A stretch of DNA of 64,000 bases from Streptomyces sp. SCSIO 30461 (GCF_037023745.1 NZ_CP146101.1:682001-746000); one strand, 5' to 3'; shown: positions 17,125 to 26,165, counted from the stretch's first letter. Notes: generated from the letters alone by a model not told the origin. Numbers and translations are program-made.

Positions 17125-18615
17125 ATGGAGATCAGCGATCTGACGGATGCGGAGCGCCGCGTCTGGGAGGCGTTCCCGCACGACCTGGCTGTCGATTTCC
17201 GGGACGACCCCCAGGAGGACCCCGACGGGGGTGCCTCCTGGGGGCCCGAGCGGACCGTGCGCGCCGAGGTGCTGCGTGCGCTGCTGCTCGACGGGCCCTC
17301 GCGCGACGGGGAGATAGCCGGGCTGAAGGTGTGGGGTGCGCGGGTGACCGGGCAACTCGACCTCAAGTACGGGACGGTGGGGCACGGTATCCGGCTGCGC
17401 GCCTGCTACTTCGAGCAGGCGCCCGAGCTGTACGGGGCGACGGTCCGCGCACTGGTGCTGAGCGAATCGGTGCTGCCGGGACTCAGCGGCGGGGCGCTCC
17501 GCGCCGATCTGGTGCTGCGGTTGACGTGTTGCCGCATCACGGGTCCGGTGCGACTGTCCGGTGCCCAGGTGCGGGCGCTGTTCATCAACGGCGCCCGGCT
17601 GGGTTCGTCGGGCGCGCCGCCCGGCGAAGAGCAGTCGGATGGCGACGCCGTGCTGCACCTCAACCATGCGGCCTTCACCACCGATGTCTGGGCCGTCGGC
17701 CTCGTCGCACATGGTCAGGTGCGACTGAACGATGCTTCCGTGGGTGGCCAGGTCAACCTCGACGACGCCGAACTGCACGCGTCACCGGACGGGGACTACG
17801 CCCTGCACGCCGAGAACCTGTCGGTGGGCTCCGACCTGCGTGCCATGCGGCTGCGCTCCCATGGCGGTATCAATGTGAGCGGCTCCCGGATACCCCGCCA
17901 GCTCAACCTCGCGTACGCCCGGCTGTCCCACCCGGACGGTCAGGCCCTGCGCACCAGCAGCGCGGTGATCGGCGAACTGTGGCTGCGTGAGGCCGCCCCG
18001 ATCGAGGGCATGGTGAACATGCGCCGTGCCCAGATCGACCTGCTGCATGTGCCGGCCGGTGTGTGGCCTGAGCTCATCAGGGTCGACGGCCTCGGCTACC
18101 GGGTGCTCGCGCCGCATCTCCCGCCCGAGGAGCGGTTGCCGCTGCTGGAGTGTGAGGAGGCCGGCTACCTGCCGTTCGGCTACGAGCAACTGGCCGCCGC
18201 GTACCGGACGGTGGGCGATGAGGCGGCGGCCCGTACGGTGCAGCTCGCGAAGCTACGTCGGCACCGGCGGACGCTGCCGCGGCTGGCCAGGTTCTGGGGG
18301 CACCTCCAGGACGTGACCGTCGGCTACGGCTTCCGCCCGATGAGGGCGGCCGGATGGCTGGTGGCGCTGCTGCTGGTGGGGAGTGCGGCGTTCGCGCTGG
18401 AACATCCGCCGCCGCTGAAGTCTGATGAGGCGCCGGACTTCAATCCGGTCTTCTACACCCTGGATCTGCTGCTGCCGATCATCGGATTCGGGCAGGAAGG
18501 GGCTTTCGCGCCGCAGGGTGGATACCAGTGGCTGTCGTATCTGCTGATCGTCACCGGCTGGATCCTGGCCACGACCACGGCGGCGGGCGTGAGCCGTTCG
18601 CTCAGACGTCAGTAG
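17125..18615 (+). CDS. Membrane-associated beta-helix repeat protein
   Basis: 496 residues. Residues 60-330 contain repeating short strands of the pentapeptide/beta-helix kind (LKVWGARVTGQLDLKYGTV, LNDASVGGQVNLDDAELHAS, INVSGSRIPRQLNLAYARL). The C-terminal 110 residues have two or three hydrophobic segments (AAGWLVALLLVGSAAFAL and WLSYLLIVTGWILATTTAA). Streptomyces homologues are often called membrane-associated oxidoreductase, but I see no cofactor motif. The ATG at 17125 lies shortly after the helicase stop. Confidence 0.75.
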   Translation: MEISDLTDAERRVWEAFPHDLAVDFRDDPQEDPDGGASWGPERTVRAEVLRALLLDGPSRDGEIAGLKVWGARVTGQLDLKYGTVGHGIRLRACYFEQAPELYGATVRALVLSESVLPGLSGGALRADLVLRLTCCRITGPVRLSGAQVRALFINGARLGSSGAPPGEEQSDGDAVLHLNHAAFTTDVWAVGLVAHGQVRLNDASVGGQVNLDDAELHASPDGDYALHAENLSVGSDLRAMRLRSHGGINVSGSRIPRQLNLAYARLSHPDGQALRTSSAVIGELWLREAAPIEGMVNMRRAQIDLLHVPAGVWPELIRVDGLGYRVLAPHLPPEERLPLLECEEAGYLPFGYEQLAAAYRTVGDEAAARTVQLAKLRRHRRTLPRLARFWGHLQDVTVGYGFRPMRAAGWLVALLLVGSAAFALEHPPPLKSDEAPDFNPVFYTLDLLLPIIGFGQEGAFAPQGGYQWLSYLLIVTGWILATTTAAGVSRSLRRQ

Positions 18616-18667
18616 GTCCCGTGGGGCGACGCCCGCGACGATGCCGGTGAGGGCGGACGAGGCGTAC

Positions 18668-18859
18668 TCAGCGGCGTCGGCGTGCGACCCCGGCCTCTTC
18701 GCCGTACTCGCCGAGGATGACGATGCCGACGGCCGCCTCCGCGAAGACCTTGACCGCTCGCAGCGCGTCGCCGAGTAGGTGGGAGTGACGGCTCGCGGCG
18801 CCCGTCGCGGTGGCGCCTCGGCCCGGGCCGGCGGCTGTGTGGAAGGTCGCTGTGCTCAT
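18668..18859 (-). CDS. Small conserved-looking protein
   Basis: 63 residues. The central part (RHSHLLGDALRAVKVFAEAA, then VGIVILGEY) is helical and amphipathic, with an arginine-rich C-terminus. The frame uses typical Streptomyces codons and starts at an ATG. The nearest GGAG is only two bases before the start, so initiation is uncertain. Divergent from HelD. Function unknown. Confidence 0.55.
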   Translation of the reverse strand: MSTATFHTAAGPGRGATATGAASRHSHLLGDALRAVKVFAEAAVGIVILGEYGEEAGVARRRR

Positions 18860-19008
18860 GACTCCATGGTCGTGCTCTTGCGTCTTCGATACATCGGTCC
18901 AAGGTCCCGTCTCTTCGTGCGGACCTCTACCACTTTCGGCATACGTGGTCATTCCTGAGACGGGCACCCGACCCAAGGGGACTCCCAAGGGACCGGGGAG
19001 TGAATTCG

Positions 19009-19038
19009 TTCGACCCGCCCCCACGGGCTGGATAGAAT
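19009..19038 (+). promoter_or_regulatory. Candidate promoter of helD
   Basis: TTCGAC (19009-19014) and TAGAAT (19033-19038) are spaced by 18 bases and would give a 5' leader of roughly 130 bases containing the self-complementary CCGTCCGGACGG. The rest of the 315-base gap (18860-19174) shows no gene. Confidence 0.4.
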
Positions 19039-19174
19039 CGCCGGTCTTGCCCGCCTCCCTCCGCGGAGAGCCGCCGTCCGGACGGAAACCGGTCGTGCAG
19101 TACCTGACGCCGTAGTTCACCGAGTACCGCTGTAGACGACACGTACCTTTGCCGCAGCCTCCGGAGGCAGTCCC

Positions 19175-21211
19175 GTGCCCGCGCACGATTCCGTCGATCA
19201 CGCCCCTGACCCCCTTTCCCGCGAGCGCGCCCATCTGGCGGCGTCCCGCACCGCGCTCACCCGCATGCGGGAGGACGTCGAGTCCCTCGACATCCGCGAT
19301 GTCACCGCGAACTGGGTCAACGCCGCCGTACTCGAAGCGCAGATCGAGGAGCGCGTCAAGGCGCTCGCGGATCACGCCCACACCCCCTTGTTCTTCGGGC
19401 GGCTCGACTATCTGCACACCACTCAGGAAGGGCAGAAGTTCTACATCGGCCGGCGGCACGTCCACGACGCCGAGGGCGACCCGATGGTGATCGACTGGCG
19501 TGCGCCGGTCTCCCAGCCGTTCTACCGGGCGTCCAAGAAGGACCCGCAGGACGTGTCCCTGCGCCGCCGTTTCGGCTACACCGGCGGCGACCTCACGGCG
19601 TACGAGGACGAGCACCTCACCGACCCGGCCGAGGCCGAGCGCACCAGCCTGCTGCTCCAGCGGGAGATCGAGCGTCCGCGCGTCGGGCCCATGCGCGACA
19701 TCGTGGCCACCATCCAGCCCGAGCAGGACGAGATCGTCCGCTCGGACCTGTCCGGCACCGTGTGCGTCCAGGGCGGTCCCGGCACCGGGAAGACCGCCGT
19801 CGGACTGCACCGGGTGGCGTATCTGCTGTACGCGCACCGCGAGCGGCTCGCCCGCACCGGCACCCTCGTCATCGGGCCCAACCGCTCCTTCCTGCACTAC
19901 ATCGAGCAGGTCCTGCCCGCACTCGGTGAGCTGGAGGTCGCGCAGGCCACGGTCGAGGACCTCGTCGCACATGTGGAGGTGGGGGGCGAGGACGATGCGG
20001 AGGCCGCGATCGTCAAGGGCGACGCCCGGATGGCGGAGGTGCTGCGCAGGGCGCTCCGCTCCCATGTGGTGATGCCGTCGGAGTCCCTGGTGGTGGTGCG
20101 CGGCTCGCGCCGCTGGCGTATCCCGGCCTATGAGGTGGAGGAGATCGTCAGGGAACTGCTGGAACGGGACATCCGCTACGGCGCCGCCCGCGACGCCCTT
20201 CCGCAGCGCATCGCGCACGCCGTGCTCGTACGCATGGAGCAGGCCGGTGAGGCGCCGGACGACCGGGTGCAGGACGCGGTGGCCCGCAGCGCGGCCGTGA
20301 AGGCGGCGGTCAATCAGATCTGGCCCGCCGTCGACCCGGTGAAGCTGCTGCTGCGGCTGCTCTCGGACGCCGACTTCCTCGCCGCGCACGCGGACGGTGT
20401 GCTGACCGGCGACGAGCAGAAGACCATCTTGTGGCTCAAGCCGCCGCGCTCCGCCCGGAGCGCGAAGTGGTCACTGGCCGACGCCGTGCTGATCGACGAG
20501 GCGAAGGACCTGGTGGAGCGCACCCACTCGCTCGGGCATGTCGTCCTGGACGAGGCGCAGGACCTGTCCCCGATGCAGTACCGGGCGGTGGGGCGGCGGT
20601 GTACGACCGGTTCCGCGACGGTGCTCGGCGACCTGGCGCAGGGGACCACTCCCTGGGCCACCGCGAGCTGGGCCGAGGCGCTCGCGCATCTCGGCAAGCC
20701 GGACGCCGCGGTGGAGGAGCTGACGGCGGGCTTCCGCGTGCCGCGCGAGGTGATCGCGTACGCCTCGCGGCTGCTGTCGCACATGTCGCCCGGGCTGGCC
20801 GAGGTCCGTTCGGTGCGTGAGTCGCCCGGTTCCCTGGAGGTCCGGCGGTCCACGGGCGCGGCCGATGTGGTGGCCGCGTGTGCGGAGGCGCTGCGCCACG
20901 AGGGCTCGATCGGGCTGATCGCCGCCGACGCGCGTCTGCCGGAGTTGGCGTTGGCGCTCGCGGACGCGGGGATGCCGTATCTGTCGCCGGGTGCGGAGAC
21001 GACGCCCGACGCACGGCTGACGCTGGTACCGGCATCGCTCGCGAAGGGCCTGGAGTACGACTACGTGGTGCTGGACGAGCCCGCGGCGGTCGTGGACGGC
21101 GAACCCGACGAACGCACCGGGCTGCGCCGCCTCTATGTGGCGCTGACCCGTGCCGTGTCGGGGCTTGTGGTCCTGCACGCGGCGCCGCTCCCGGCGCAAC
21201 TCGCGGACTGA
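19175..21211 (+). CDS. helD: HelD-type RNA polymerase-associated helicase-like protein
   Basis: 678 residues. Superfamily 1 NTPase related to UvrD. Motifs: an N-terminal coiled-coil arm (residues 10-75), Walker A GGPGTGKTAV (about residue 199), Walker B-like HVVLDEAQDLSPMQYR, motif IV-like LTAGFRVPREVIAYA and motif V/VI LAKGLEYDYVVLDEP and LYVALTRAVSGLVVLH. Known HelD proteins pull RNA polymerase off DNA, and some actinobacterial members (HelR) protect it from rifamycins. Which class this is cannot be settled here; I see no rifamycin-associated element in the upstream gap. The GTG at 19175 lies behind GGAGG. Confidence 0.88.
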   Translation: MPAHDSVDHAPDPLSRERAHLAASRTALTRMREDVESLDIRDVTANWVNAAVLEAQIEERVKALADHAHTPLFFGRLDYLHTTQEGQKFYIGRRHVHDAEGDPMVIDWRAPVSQPFYRASKKDPQDVSLRRRFGYTGGDLTAYEDEHLTDPAEAERTSLLLQREIERPRVGPMRDIVATIQPEQDEIVRSDLSGTVCVQGGPGTGKTAVGLHRVAYLLYAHRERLARTGTLVIGPNRSFLHYIEQVLPALGELEVAQATVEDLVAHVEVGGEDDAEAAIVKGDARMAEVLRRALRSHVVMPSESLVVVRGSRRWRIPAYEVEEIVRELLERDIRYGAARDALPQRIAHAVLVRMEQAGEAPDDRVQDAVARSAAVKAAVNQIWPAVDPVKLLLRLLSDADFLAAHADGVLTGDEQKTILWLKPPRSARSAKWSLADAVLIDEAKDLVERTHSLGHVVLDEAQDLSPMQYRAVGRRCTTGSATVLGDLAQGTTPWATASWAEALAHLGKPDAAVEELTAGFRVPREVIAYASRLLSHMSPGLAEVRSVRESPGSLEVRRSTGAADVVAACAEALRHEGSIGLIAADARLPELALALADAGMPYLSPGAETTPDARLTLVPASLAKGLEYDYVVLDEPAAVVDGEPDERTGLRRLYVALTRAVSGLVVLHAAPLPAQLAD

Positions 21212-21356
21212 GGCGCCTGGCCGCAGTGGCCGCCGCCCTTACCGCATCCCTCGGACGCTCGTCACCCGGCGCCCCGCAGGCGGTCCTGACCGTTCTGACC
21301 GACTTCGGGCCGTTCGGGATTCGACCCGTCGCCCGGACACGGCGTCCGCCGCCCGG

Positions 21357-22055
21357 TCAGCCGTCCAGTGCCGCACGCCAGGCCCGGACGGCTGACCGGG
21401 CCACCGGCGCGGCCCAGCCGTCCGGCCGGGCCGCGCTGCCGATGTGGAAGGCGTCGAGACCTCCGGCGCGCAGCGCGGGGAGGTGTTCGAGGCGCAGGCC
21501 GCCGCCCACCATGATCCGTGCCTGGTAGCCCGGCCGTCCCTGCCGGGCTACCTCCGAGAGCAGGACCGGTAGCCCCTCGGACACGCCCGCCGGTGAGCCC
21601 GCGGTGAGGTATGTGTCGAGCCCCGGGATTTCGGCGAGGTGTCTGCGCAGTGCGTCCCGGTCCACCGCGCCGTCGATCGCCCGGTGGAACGTCCACCGGC
21701 AGCCCTCGATCTCGGCGGCGAGCCGTTCGATGGTCACCAGATCGGGGTTGCCCCGGGTGTCCAGGAAGCCCATGACGAACTCGTCGGCGCCCGCGGTCCG
21801 CAACCCCTGCGCCACGCGGACCAGCGCATCCACGTCCCGTGCGTCACCGGCCGTCAGCAGACCGCTGAGCCGCAGCATCACCCGCACCGGGATGTCCACC
21901 GCCGCGCGCACCGACGCGAAGGTGCCGCGGGTGGGAGTGATCCCGTCGGACGCCATGTCGGCGACCAGCTCGATGCGGTCCGCTCCCGCGGCCTCCGCCG
22001 CCACCGCGTCGAGCGCGTCGAGGGCGATCACTTCCAGGAGGGCGCGGTTGCCCAT
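21357..22055 (-). CDS. cutC: CutC family protein
   Basis: 232 residues. TIM-barrel CutC family, historically linked to copper homeostasis. Diagnostic segments are LEVIALDALDAVAAEAAGA, DRIELVADMASDGITPT, MLRLSGLLTAGD, FVMGFLD, WTFHRAIDGAVD, YLTAGSP and RIMVGGGL. The ATG at 22055 is preferred, with GGTGGGGAGG just upstream; a GTG at 22067 would add four residues. It follows the DUF6479-like gene by 12 bases and may share its transcript. Confidence 0.88.
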   Translation of the reverse strand: MGNRALLEVIALDALDAVAAEAAGADRIELVADMASDGITPTRGTFASVRAAVDIPVRVMLRLSGLLTAGDARDVDALVRVAQGLRTAGADEFVMGFLDTRGNPDLVTIERLAAEIEGCRWTFHRAIDGAVDRDALRRHLAEIPGLDTYLTAGSPAGVSEGLPVLLSEVARQGRPGYQARIMVGGGLRLEHLPALRAGGLDAFHIGSAARPDGWAAPVARSAVRAWRAALDG

Positions 22056-22067
22056 ATGCCTCCCCAC

Positions 22068-22439
22068 CTAGGGCGTGTTGGGGTCATCGCGTTCGCCGGG
22101 TTCACCGTGCGCGTCGGGCCCGGCGGGCTTCGCCGCCGGTTCGGCGGCGGTGGTGGGTACGGCATGGCTGCTGTAGGTCTTCATGTTGTACGGCAGCAGG
22201 TTCGCGCCGTCCGTGGGGAAGGCGTCGTCATCCGGCTCCCTGGCTTCCTCGATGTGCGTCGGGTGATCCGGTCGGACCGGCTGCTCCTCGGGGAGCGGCG
22301 GCTTCTGCTGGGCCCGGCGCCGCCCCTCGTACCACATGGCACCCGCGAGCAGCGCGATCAGGACGAGTCCGATGATGAAGGGGCCGATCCCGGCCAGCTG
22401 CGATGCGGCTGCCTGATCGGTGATCGTCATGGAGTTCAT
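22068..22439 (-). CDS. DUF6479-like single-span membrane protein
   Basis: 123 residues. A short extracytoplasmic N-terminus, one membrane helix (IGPFIIGLVLIALLAGAMWY), then a basic patch (EGRRRAQQK) and an acidic, proline-rich cytoplasmic tail. This architecture fits the DUF6479 proteins of Streptomyces. The ATG at 22439 begins the frame. Upstream of cutC in the same direction. Function unknown. Confidence 0.65.
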   Translation of the reverse strand: MNSMTITDQAAASQLAGIGPFIIGLVLIALLAGAMWYEGRRRAQQKPPLPEEQPVRPDHPTHIEEAREPDDDAFPTDGANLLPYNMKTYSSHAVPTTAAEPAAKPAGPDAHGEPGERDDPNTP

Positions 22440-22511
22440 GTCTGCCTCCGGCCTTCACGTCGGCGCAACGGCAACAAGGAAACTGAGGACAACAGCAACA
22501 ACGGCACAGGA

Positions 22512-22540
22512 GTCCGATATGCCCATTATCGTCCGATATG
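22512..22540. repeat. Direct repeat GTCCGATATG in a divergent promoter region
   Basis: GTCCGATATG occurs at 22512-22521 and 22531-22540, a 19-base period (about two helical turns). It lies between the divergent DUF6479-like and HD genes; the spacer on the minus strand reads GATAAT, a good -10 for the DUF6479-like gene. A regulator binding the repeats is inferred. Confidence 0.45.
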
Positions 22541-22611
22541 GCTGAAGTGGGCGAGAAGGGTGGCGCGGAAAGTGCTGCGGGAGGTGGGGGAGGGGCCGTG
22601 AGAATGGGGGC

Positions 22612-23259
22612 ATGGCCGACCTCGATGATCTTCGTTCCCGCTGGTGCAGCGCTCTGCTCGCGGCCCGCGAGGACGCGTGTCTCCCCGATCCGTACCGCTA
22701 TGCCGACAATCTGCTCCGTCGCTGGTCGGAGCCCCAGCGCAGGTACCACACCGTCGACCATCTGGCGGCTGTGCTCGGCCATGTCGACACCCTCGCCGCA
22801 TACGCGGAGAACGCCGACCTCGTGCGTCTCGCCGCCTGGTTCCATGACGCGGTGTACGACCCGGAGCGTTCGATGAACGAGGAGCGCAGCGCGCGGCTCG
22901 CAGAGAAGGCCCTGCCCGAGGCCGGACTGGCGCGGCGGGACACCGAGGAGGTCGCCAGACTGGTCCGCCTCACCGTCAGCCACGCGGCCGAGGACGGCGA
23001 CCGCAACGGCGCCGTCCTGTGCGACGCCGACCTCGCGGTCCTGGCGTCGGCGCCGGAGGGGTACGCCGCCTACGCCGCCGCCGTCCGCGAGGAGTACGGC
23101 TTCGTCCCGGACGAGGCTTTCCGCGTCGGACGTGCGGACGTGCTCCGGCATCTGCTCGCACTGCCCCGCCTCTTCCGTACGCCCCACGGGGAACGGGAGT
23201 GGGAAGCGGCTGCCCGGCACAATCTGGCTACCGAACTGGAACTGCTGGGGCCGGGGTGA
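22612..23259 (+). CDS. HD-domain metal-dependent phosphohydrolase
   Basis: 215 residues. HD-fold histidines and aspartates are visible in YHTVDHLAAVL, WFHDAVYDPERSMNEERSA, VSHAAEDGDRNGAVLCDADL. The pattern matches the predicted HD phosphohydrolases of Actinobacteria, probably acting on a nucleotide-like substrate that is not identified. The ATG at 22612 is the first in frame. The 5' region carries a pair of direct repeats. Confidence 0.85.
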   Translation: MADLDDLRSRWCSALLAAREDACLPDPYRYADNLLRRWSEPQRRYHTVDHLAAVLGHVDTLAAYAENADLVRLAAWFHDAVYDPERSMNEERSARLAEKALPEAGLARRDTEEVARLVRLTVSHAAEDGDRNGAVLCDADLAVLASAPEGYAAYAAAVREEYGFVPDEAFRVGRADVLRHLLALPRLFRTPHGEREWEAAARHNLATELELLGPG

Positions 23260-23284
23260 TCCGCGAGGGTGACCCGCGGGCGGC

Positions 23285-23608
23285 TTACTCGCCGTGGCTG
23301 CGGCCCTTGCCGTGGCCTTCCTGGCGGCCGTCGTCGAGGCCCTCGCCGCGACCGTGCTTGCGCCGCCGCAGTCCCGCCTGTGTGAGGCGGCGCACGAGCT
23401 CCTTCGAGCCGATCTCCACCGCGCCCGCCCGCACCGCGTCGGTGTAGCGGTGCGCGGGGATGTCGTAGTGGTCGCGCTCGAAGGCGCGCGGTGGGCAGCC
23501 GATGGCCTCGGCGAAGGCATGCAGCTCATCGAACGACGCGTCGCTGACCAGGTGCGACCACATACGTCCATGGCCCGGCCGGTTCGGCGGGTCGATGTAG
23601 ACCGTCAC
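23285..23608 (-). CDS. DUF4031 domain protein
   Basis: 107 residues. The start TVYIDPPNRPGHGRMWSHLV and the later FERDHYDIPAHRYTDAVRAG are typical of DUF4031, a small nuclease-like or metal-binding family of unknown function. The basic tail (RRRKHGRGEGLDDGRQEGHG) is low complexity. The GTG at 23608 overlaps the stop of the preceding gene by four bases, so both are one operon. Confidence 0.8.
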   Translation of the reverse strand: MTVYIDPPNRPGHGRMWSHLVSDASFDELHAFAEAIGCPPRAFERDHYDIPAHRYTDAVRAGAVEIGSKELVRRLTQAGLRRRKHGRGEGLDDGRQEGHGKGRSHGE

Positions 23609-23961
23609 GGCAGCCGGCCGACCGGGGCGACGATCACGCCCGCCTTGCCGCACACCCAGTGGGGGTCGGGGCCCAGCTCCGGTTCGACATCCAGCGCGTG
23701 GGGTTCGCCCGACACGCAGACCGGGCACAGCGGCCAACGTCCGTACCGTTCCAGCAGCGCGTCCTGGACGTCCTGGGCTATCAGCCCGGCGACGTATTCC
23801 GCTCCTTCCGGCCACTGCTCCACCCACCAGCGGCGGTGTGTGACCGCTTGCTCGACCATCGAGACGACTTCGGCATGGGCGACATCGCGAGCCGCGAGGT
23901 CGGCGAGCACGAGGGCGCGGGCCGCGTGCAGTGCCTGCTCCAGCGGTTCGACGTCGTTCAT
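23605..23961 (-). CDS. Small protein with paired cysteines, coupled to the DUF4031 gene
   Basis: 118 residues. The helical N-terminal two thirds contain HRRWWVEQWPEGAEYVAGLI; the C-terminus has CPVC and, 21 residues on, WVC, a possible partial zinc ribbon with nearby histidines. The start is an ATG at 23961 and the stop overlaps the DUF4031 start. The fixed pairing suggests the two proteins act together. Family not recognised. Confidence 0.7.
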   Translation of the reverse strand: MNDVEPLEQALHAARALVLADLAARDVAHAEVVSMVEQAVTHRRWWVEQWPEGAEYVAGLIAQDVQDALLERYGRWPLCPVCVSGEPHALDVEPELGPDPHWVCGKAGVIVAPVGRLP

Positions 23962-24010
23962 GGCGTCATTGTCCCCCGGGGCTGGGAGCGGTTGACGGGC
24001 CCCCGGCGCC

Positions 24011-24023
24011 GAAAATATCTTTC
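24011..24023. promoter_or_regulatory. Candidate operator for the RpiR/MurR regulator
   Basis: GAAA-ATATC-TTTC is a short inverted repeat immediately before the regulator's GTG start, in an otherwise GC-rich gap. Its position implies autoregulation, inferred from location. Confidence 0.45.
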
Positions 24024-24027
24024 AGTG

Positions 24028-24972
24028 GTGACAGGTGATGTGAAGGAAACCTTCACCGAAGCGTCGGAGGCGCCGCCGTCTTCGCGGGTCGTGCCGGTCG
24101 CACCTGCCGCGCTCGCGGCGAAGGTGCGCATGCTCGGCCCTTCGATGACCCGCTCCATGCGGGCGGTCGCCGAGGCCGTCGCCGGCGACCCGGCCGGTTG
24201 CGCGGCCCTCACGGTCACCGCACTCGCCGTGCGTACCGGCACCAGCGAGGCCACCGTCGTCCGCACGGCCCGGCTCCTCGGCTATCCCGGCTACCGGGAT
24301 CTGCGGCTCGCCCTCGCCGGTATCGCCGCCCAGCAGCAGTCGGGTCGCGCCCCGGCCGTCACGGCGGACATCGCCGTGGACGACCCGATCGCCGATGTCG
24401 TCGCCAAGCTCGCCCATGACGAGCAGCAGACCCTCGCCGACACCGCGGAAGGTCTCGACCCCGCCCAGCTCTCCGCCGCCGTGGGCGTGCTCGCCGGTGC
24501 GCGCCGTATCGATGTCTACGGTGTCGGAGCGTCCGGGCTGGTCGCCCAGGACCTCGCACAGAAGCTGCTGCGGATCGGCCTGATCGCGCATGCCCACAGC
24601 GATCCGCACCTCGCCGTCACCAACGCCGTGCAGCTGCGCGGCGGCGACGCGGCCGTGGCGATCAGCCACTCCGGCTCGACCGGCGACATCATCGAGCCGT
24701 TGCGGGTGGCCTTCGACCGCGGCGCCGCCACCATCGCCATCACCTGCCGGCCCGACGGCCCCGTCGCGCAGTACGCGGACCACATCCTGACCACCTCCAC
24801 GGCGCGGGAGAGCGAGCTGCGCCCGGCGGCGATGTCGTCGCGCACGAGTCAGCTGCTCGTGGTCGACTGTCTGTTCATCGGTGTGGCCCAGCGTACCTAC
24901 GACACGGCGGCGCCGGCCCTGTCCGCTTCGTACGAGGCGCTGGCGCACCGCCATGCACCGCGCAACCGCTGA
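24028..24972 (+). CDS. RpiR/MurR-family transcriptional regulator
   Basis: 314 residues. An N-terminal helix-turn-helix (ALTVTALAVRTGTSEATVVR, residues about 55-85) is followed by a SIS sugar-phosphate-binding domain (RIDVYGVGASGLVAQDLAQK and AVAISHSGSTGDIIEPL). It lies just upstream of murQ on the same strand, so it very likely senses N-acetylmuramate 6-phosphate or a related sugar phosphate and controls murQ. GTG codons at 24025 and 24028 are both possible starts; 24028 is chosen. An inverted repeat sits directly upstream. Confidence 0.88.
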   Translation: MTGDVKETFTEASEAPPSSRVVPVAPAALAAKVRMLGPSMTRSMRAVAEAVAGDPAGCAALTVTALAVRTGTSEATVVRTARLLGYPGYRDLRLALAGIAAQQQSGRAPAVTADIAVDDPIADVVAKLAHDEQQTLADTAEGLDPAQLSAAVGVLAGARRIDVYGVGASGLVAQDLAQKLLRIGLIAHAHSDPHLAVTNAVQLRGGDAAVAISHSGSTGDIIEPLRVAFDRGAATIAITCRPDGPVAQYADHILTTSTARESELRPAAMSSRTSQLLVVDCLFIGVAQRTYDTAAPALSASYEALAHRHAPRNR

Positions 24973-25088
24973 CCGCCGCCCCGGCCACCCCCCCCGAAGC
25001 CGAAACAGGTCCAGTCCCCGGTCCCGAGCCCCCAGCCCCGCCGTCTCCAGTGGCAACCCCCGTCGCATTCGAAGGAGTCGACTCGGTC

Positions 25089-26045
25089 ATGACCTCCCCG
25101 TACGACGCAGAGGACGCAGAAGGCCTGGCGCAGGACATCGAGCAGCTCCGTGCCCAGCTCGCCACCCTCACCACCGAGGCGTACCGCCCCGAGCTGGCCG
25201 AGATCGACCGGCTGCCGACGTATGAGATCGCCCGAATCATGAATGGCGACGACCGGTCCGTTCCCGGCGCTGTGGCCGCGCAGCTCCCCGCCATCGTGGC
25301 CGCGATCGACGCCACGGCGGAGCGCATGGCCCGGGGCGGGCGGCTGGTCTACGCGGGCGCGGGCACGGCGGGCCGGATCGGTGTGCTGGACGCCAGCGAG
25401 TGTCCGCCGACCTTCAACACCGGACCCGACGAGGTCATCGGTCTGATCGCGGGCGGCTCCGATGCGCTGACGTGTGCCGTCGAGGGTGCCGAGGACTCGG
25501 TGGAGCTGGCGGTGCGGGACCTGGAAGGCATCGGTCTCGGCGCCGATGACACGGTGGTCGGAGTCTCGGCCTCCGGCCGCACTCCGTACGCCCTTGGGGC
25601 GGTCGAGCACGCCCGTGCCGCCGGGGCGCTGACGATCGGCTTGTCCTGCAACTCCGGCAGCGCGCTCGCCGCTGCCGCCGATCACGGTATCGAGGTCGTG
25701 GTGGGACCTGAACTTCTCACCGGGTCCACGCGTCTTAAGGCGGGTACGGCACAGAAGCTCGTGCTCAACATGCTGTCGACCATCACCATGATCCGCCTGG
25801 GCAAGACCTACGGAAACCTGATGGTCGATGTACGCGCCAGCAACGACAAGCTGCGTGCACGCTCCCGCCGGATCGTCTCGCTGGCGACTGGCGCGCCGGT
25901 CGAAGAGGTCGAGGCGGCGCTGACGGCGGCCGACGGTGAGGTGAAGCCGGCGATCCTCATGCTCCTCGCCGACGTGGACGCTCCGACGGCCACGGCCCGT
26001 CTCGACAAGGCGAGCGGCCATCTGCGGGCCGCCCTGCGTGAATGA
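25089..26045 (+). CDS. murQ: N-acetylmuramic acid 6-phosphate etherase
   Basis: 318 residues. MurQ cleaves the lactyl ether of MurNAc-6-phosphate to GlcNAc-6-phosphate and D-lactate in cell-wall recycling. Signatures: PELAEIDRLPTYEIARIMN, the SIS segment LVYAGAGTAGRIGVLDASE with the catalytic glutamate region, PPTFNTGPDEVIGLIAGG and GLSCNSGSALAAAADHGIEV, KTYGNLMVDVRASNDKLR. The ATG at 25089 gives the usual family length; AAGGAG lies 13 bases upstream. It is 116 bases after its probable regulator. Confidence 0.95.
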   Translation: MTSPYDAEDAEGLAQDIEQLRAQLATLTTEAYRPELAEIDRLPTYEIARIMNGDDRSVPGAVAAQLPAIVAAIDATAERMARGGRLVYAGAGTAGRIGVLDASECPPTFNTGPDEVIGLIAGGSDALTCAVEGAEDSVELAVRDLEGIGLGADDTVVGVSASGRTPYALGAVEHARAAGALTIGLSCNSGSALAAAADHGIEVVVGPELLTGSTRLKAGTAQKLVLNMLSTITMIRLGKTYGNLMVDVRASNDKLRARSRRIVSLATGAPVEEVEAALTAADGEVKPAILMLLADVDAPTATARLDKASGHLRAALRE

Positions 26046-26165
26046 GACGAGGCGGGTCGCCGGGGGTGAATCGCATATGCGTCCGAGATATTCGGTGCAC
26101 ACCTCTGTCGCGGCGGCGTGCTTCCTGCGCATCCTGAGCGCATCCTGCCACGGCGGGCCGGCCGT

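Noticed and set aside
18668..20389. 573-codon minus-strand frame
   Set aside because: Mostly antisense to helD; only its last 63 codons were kept as a small gene.
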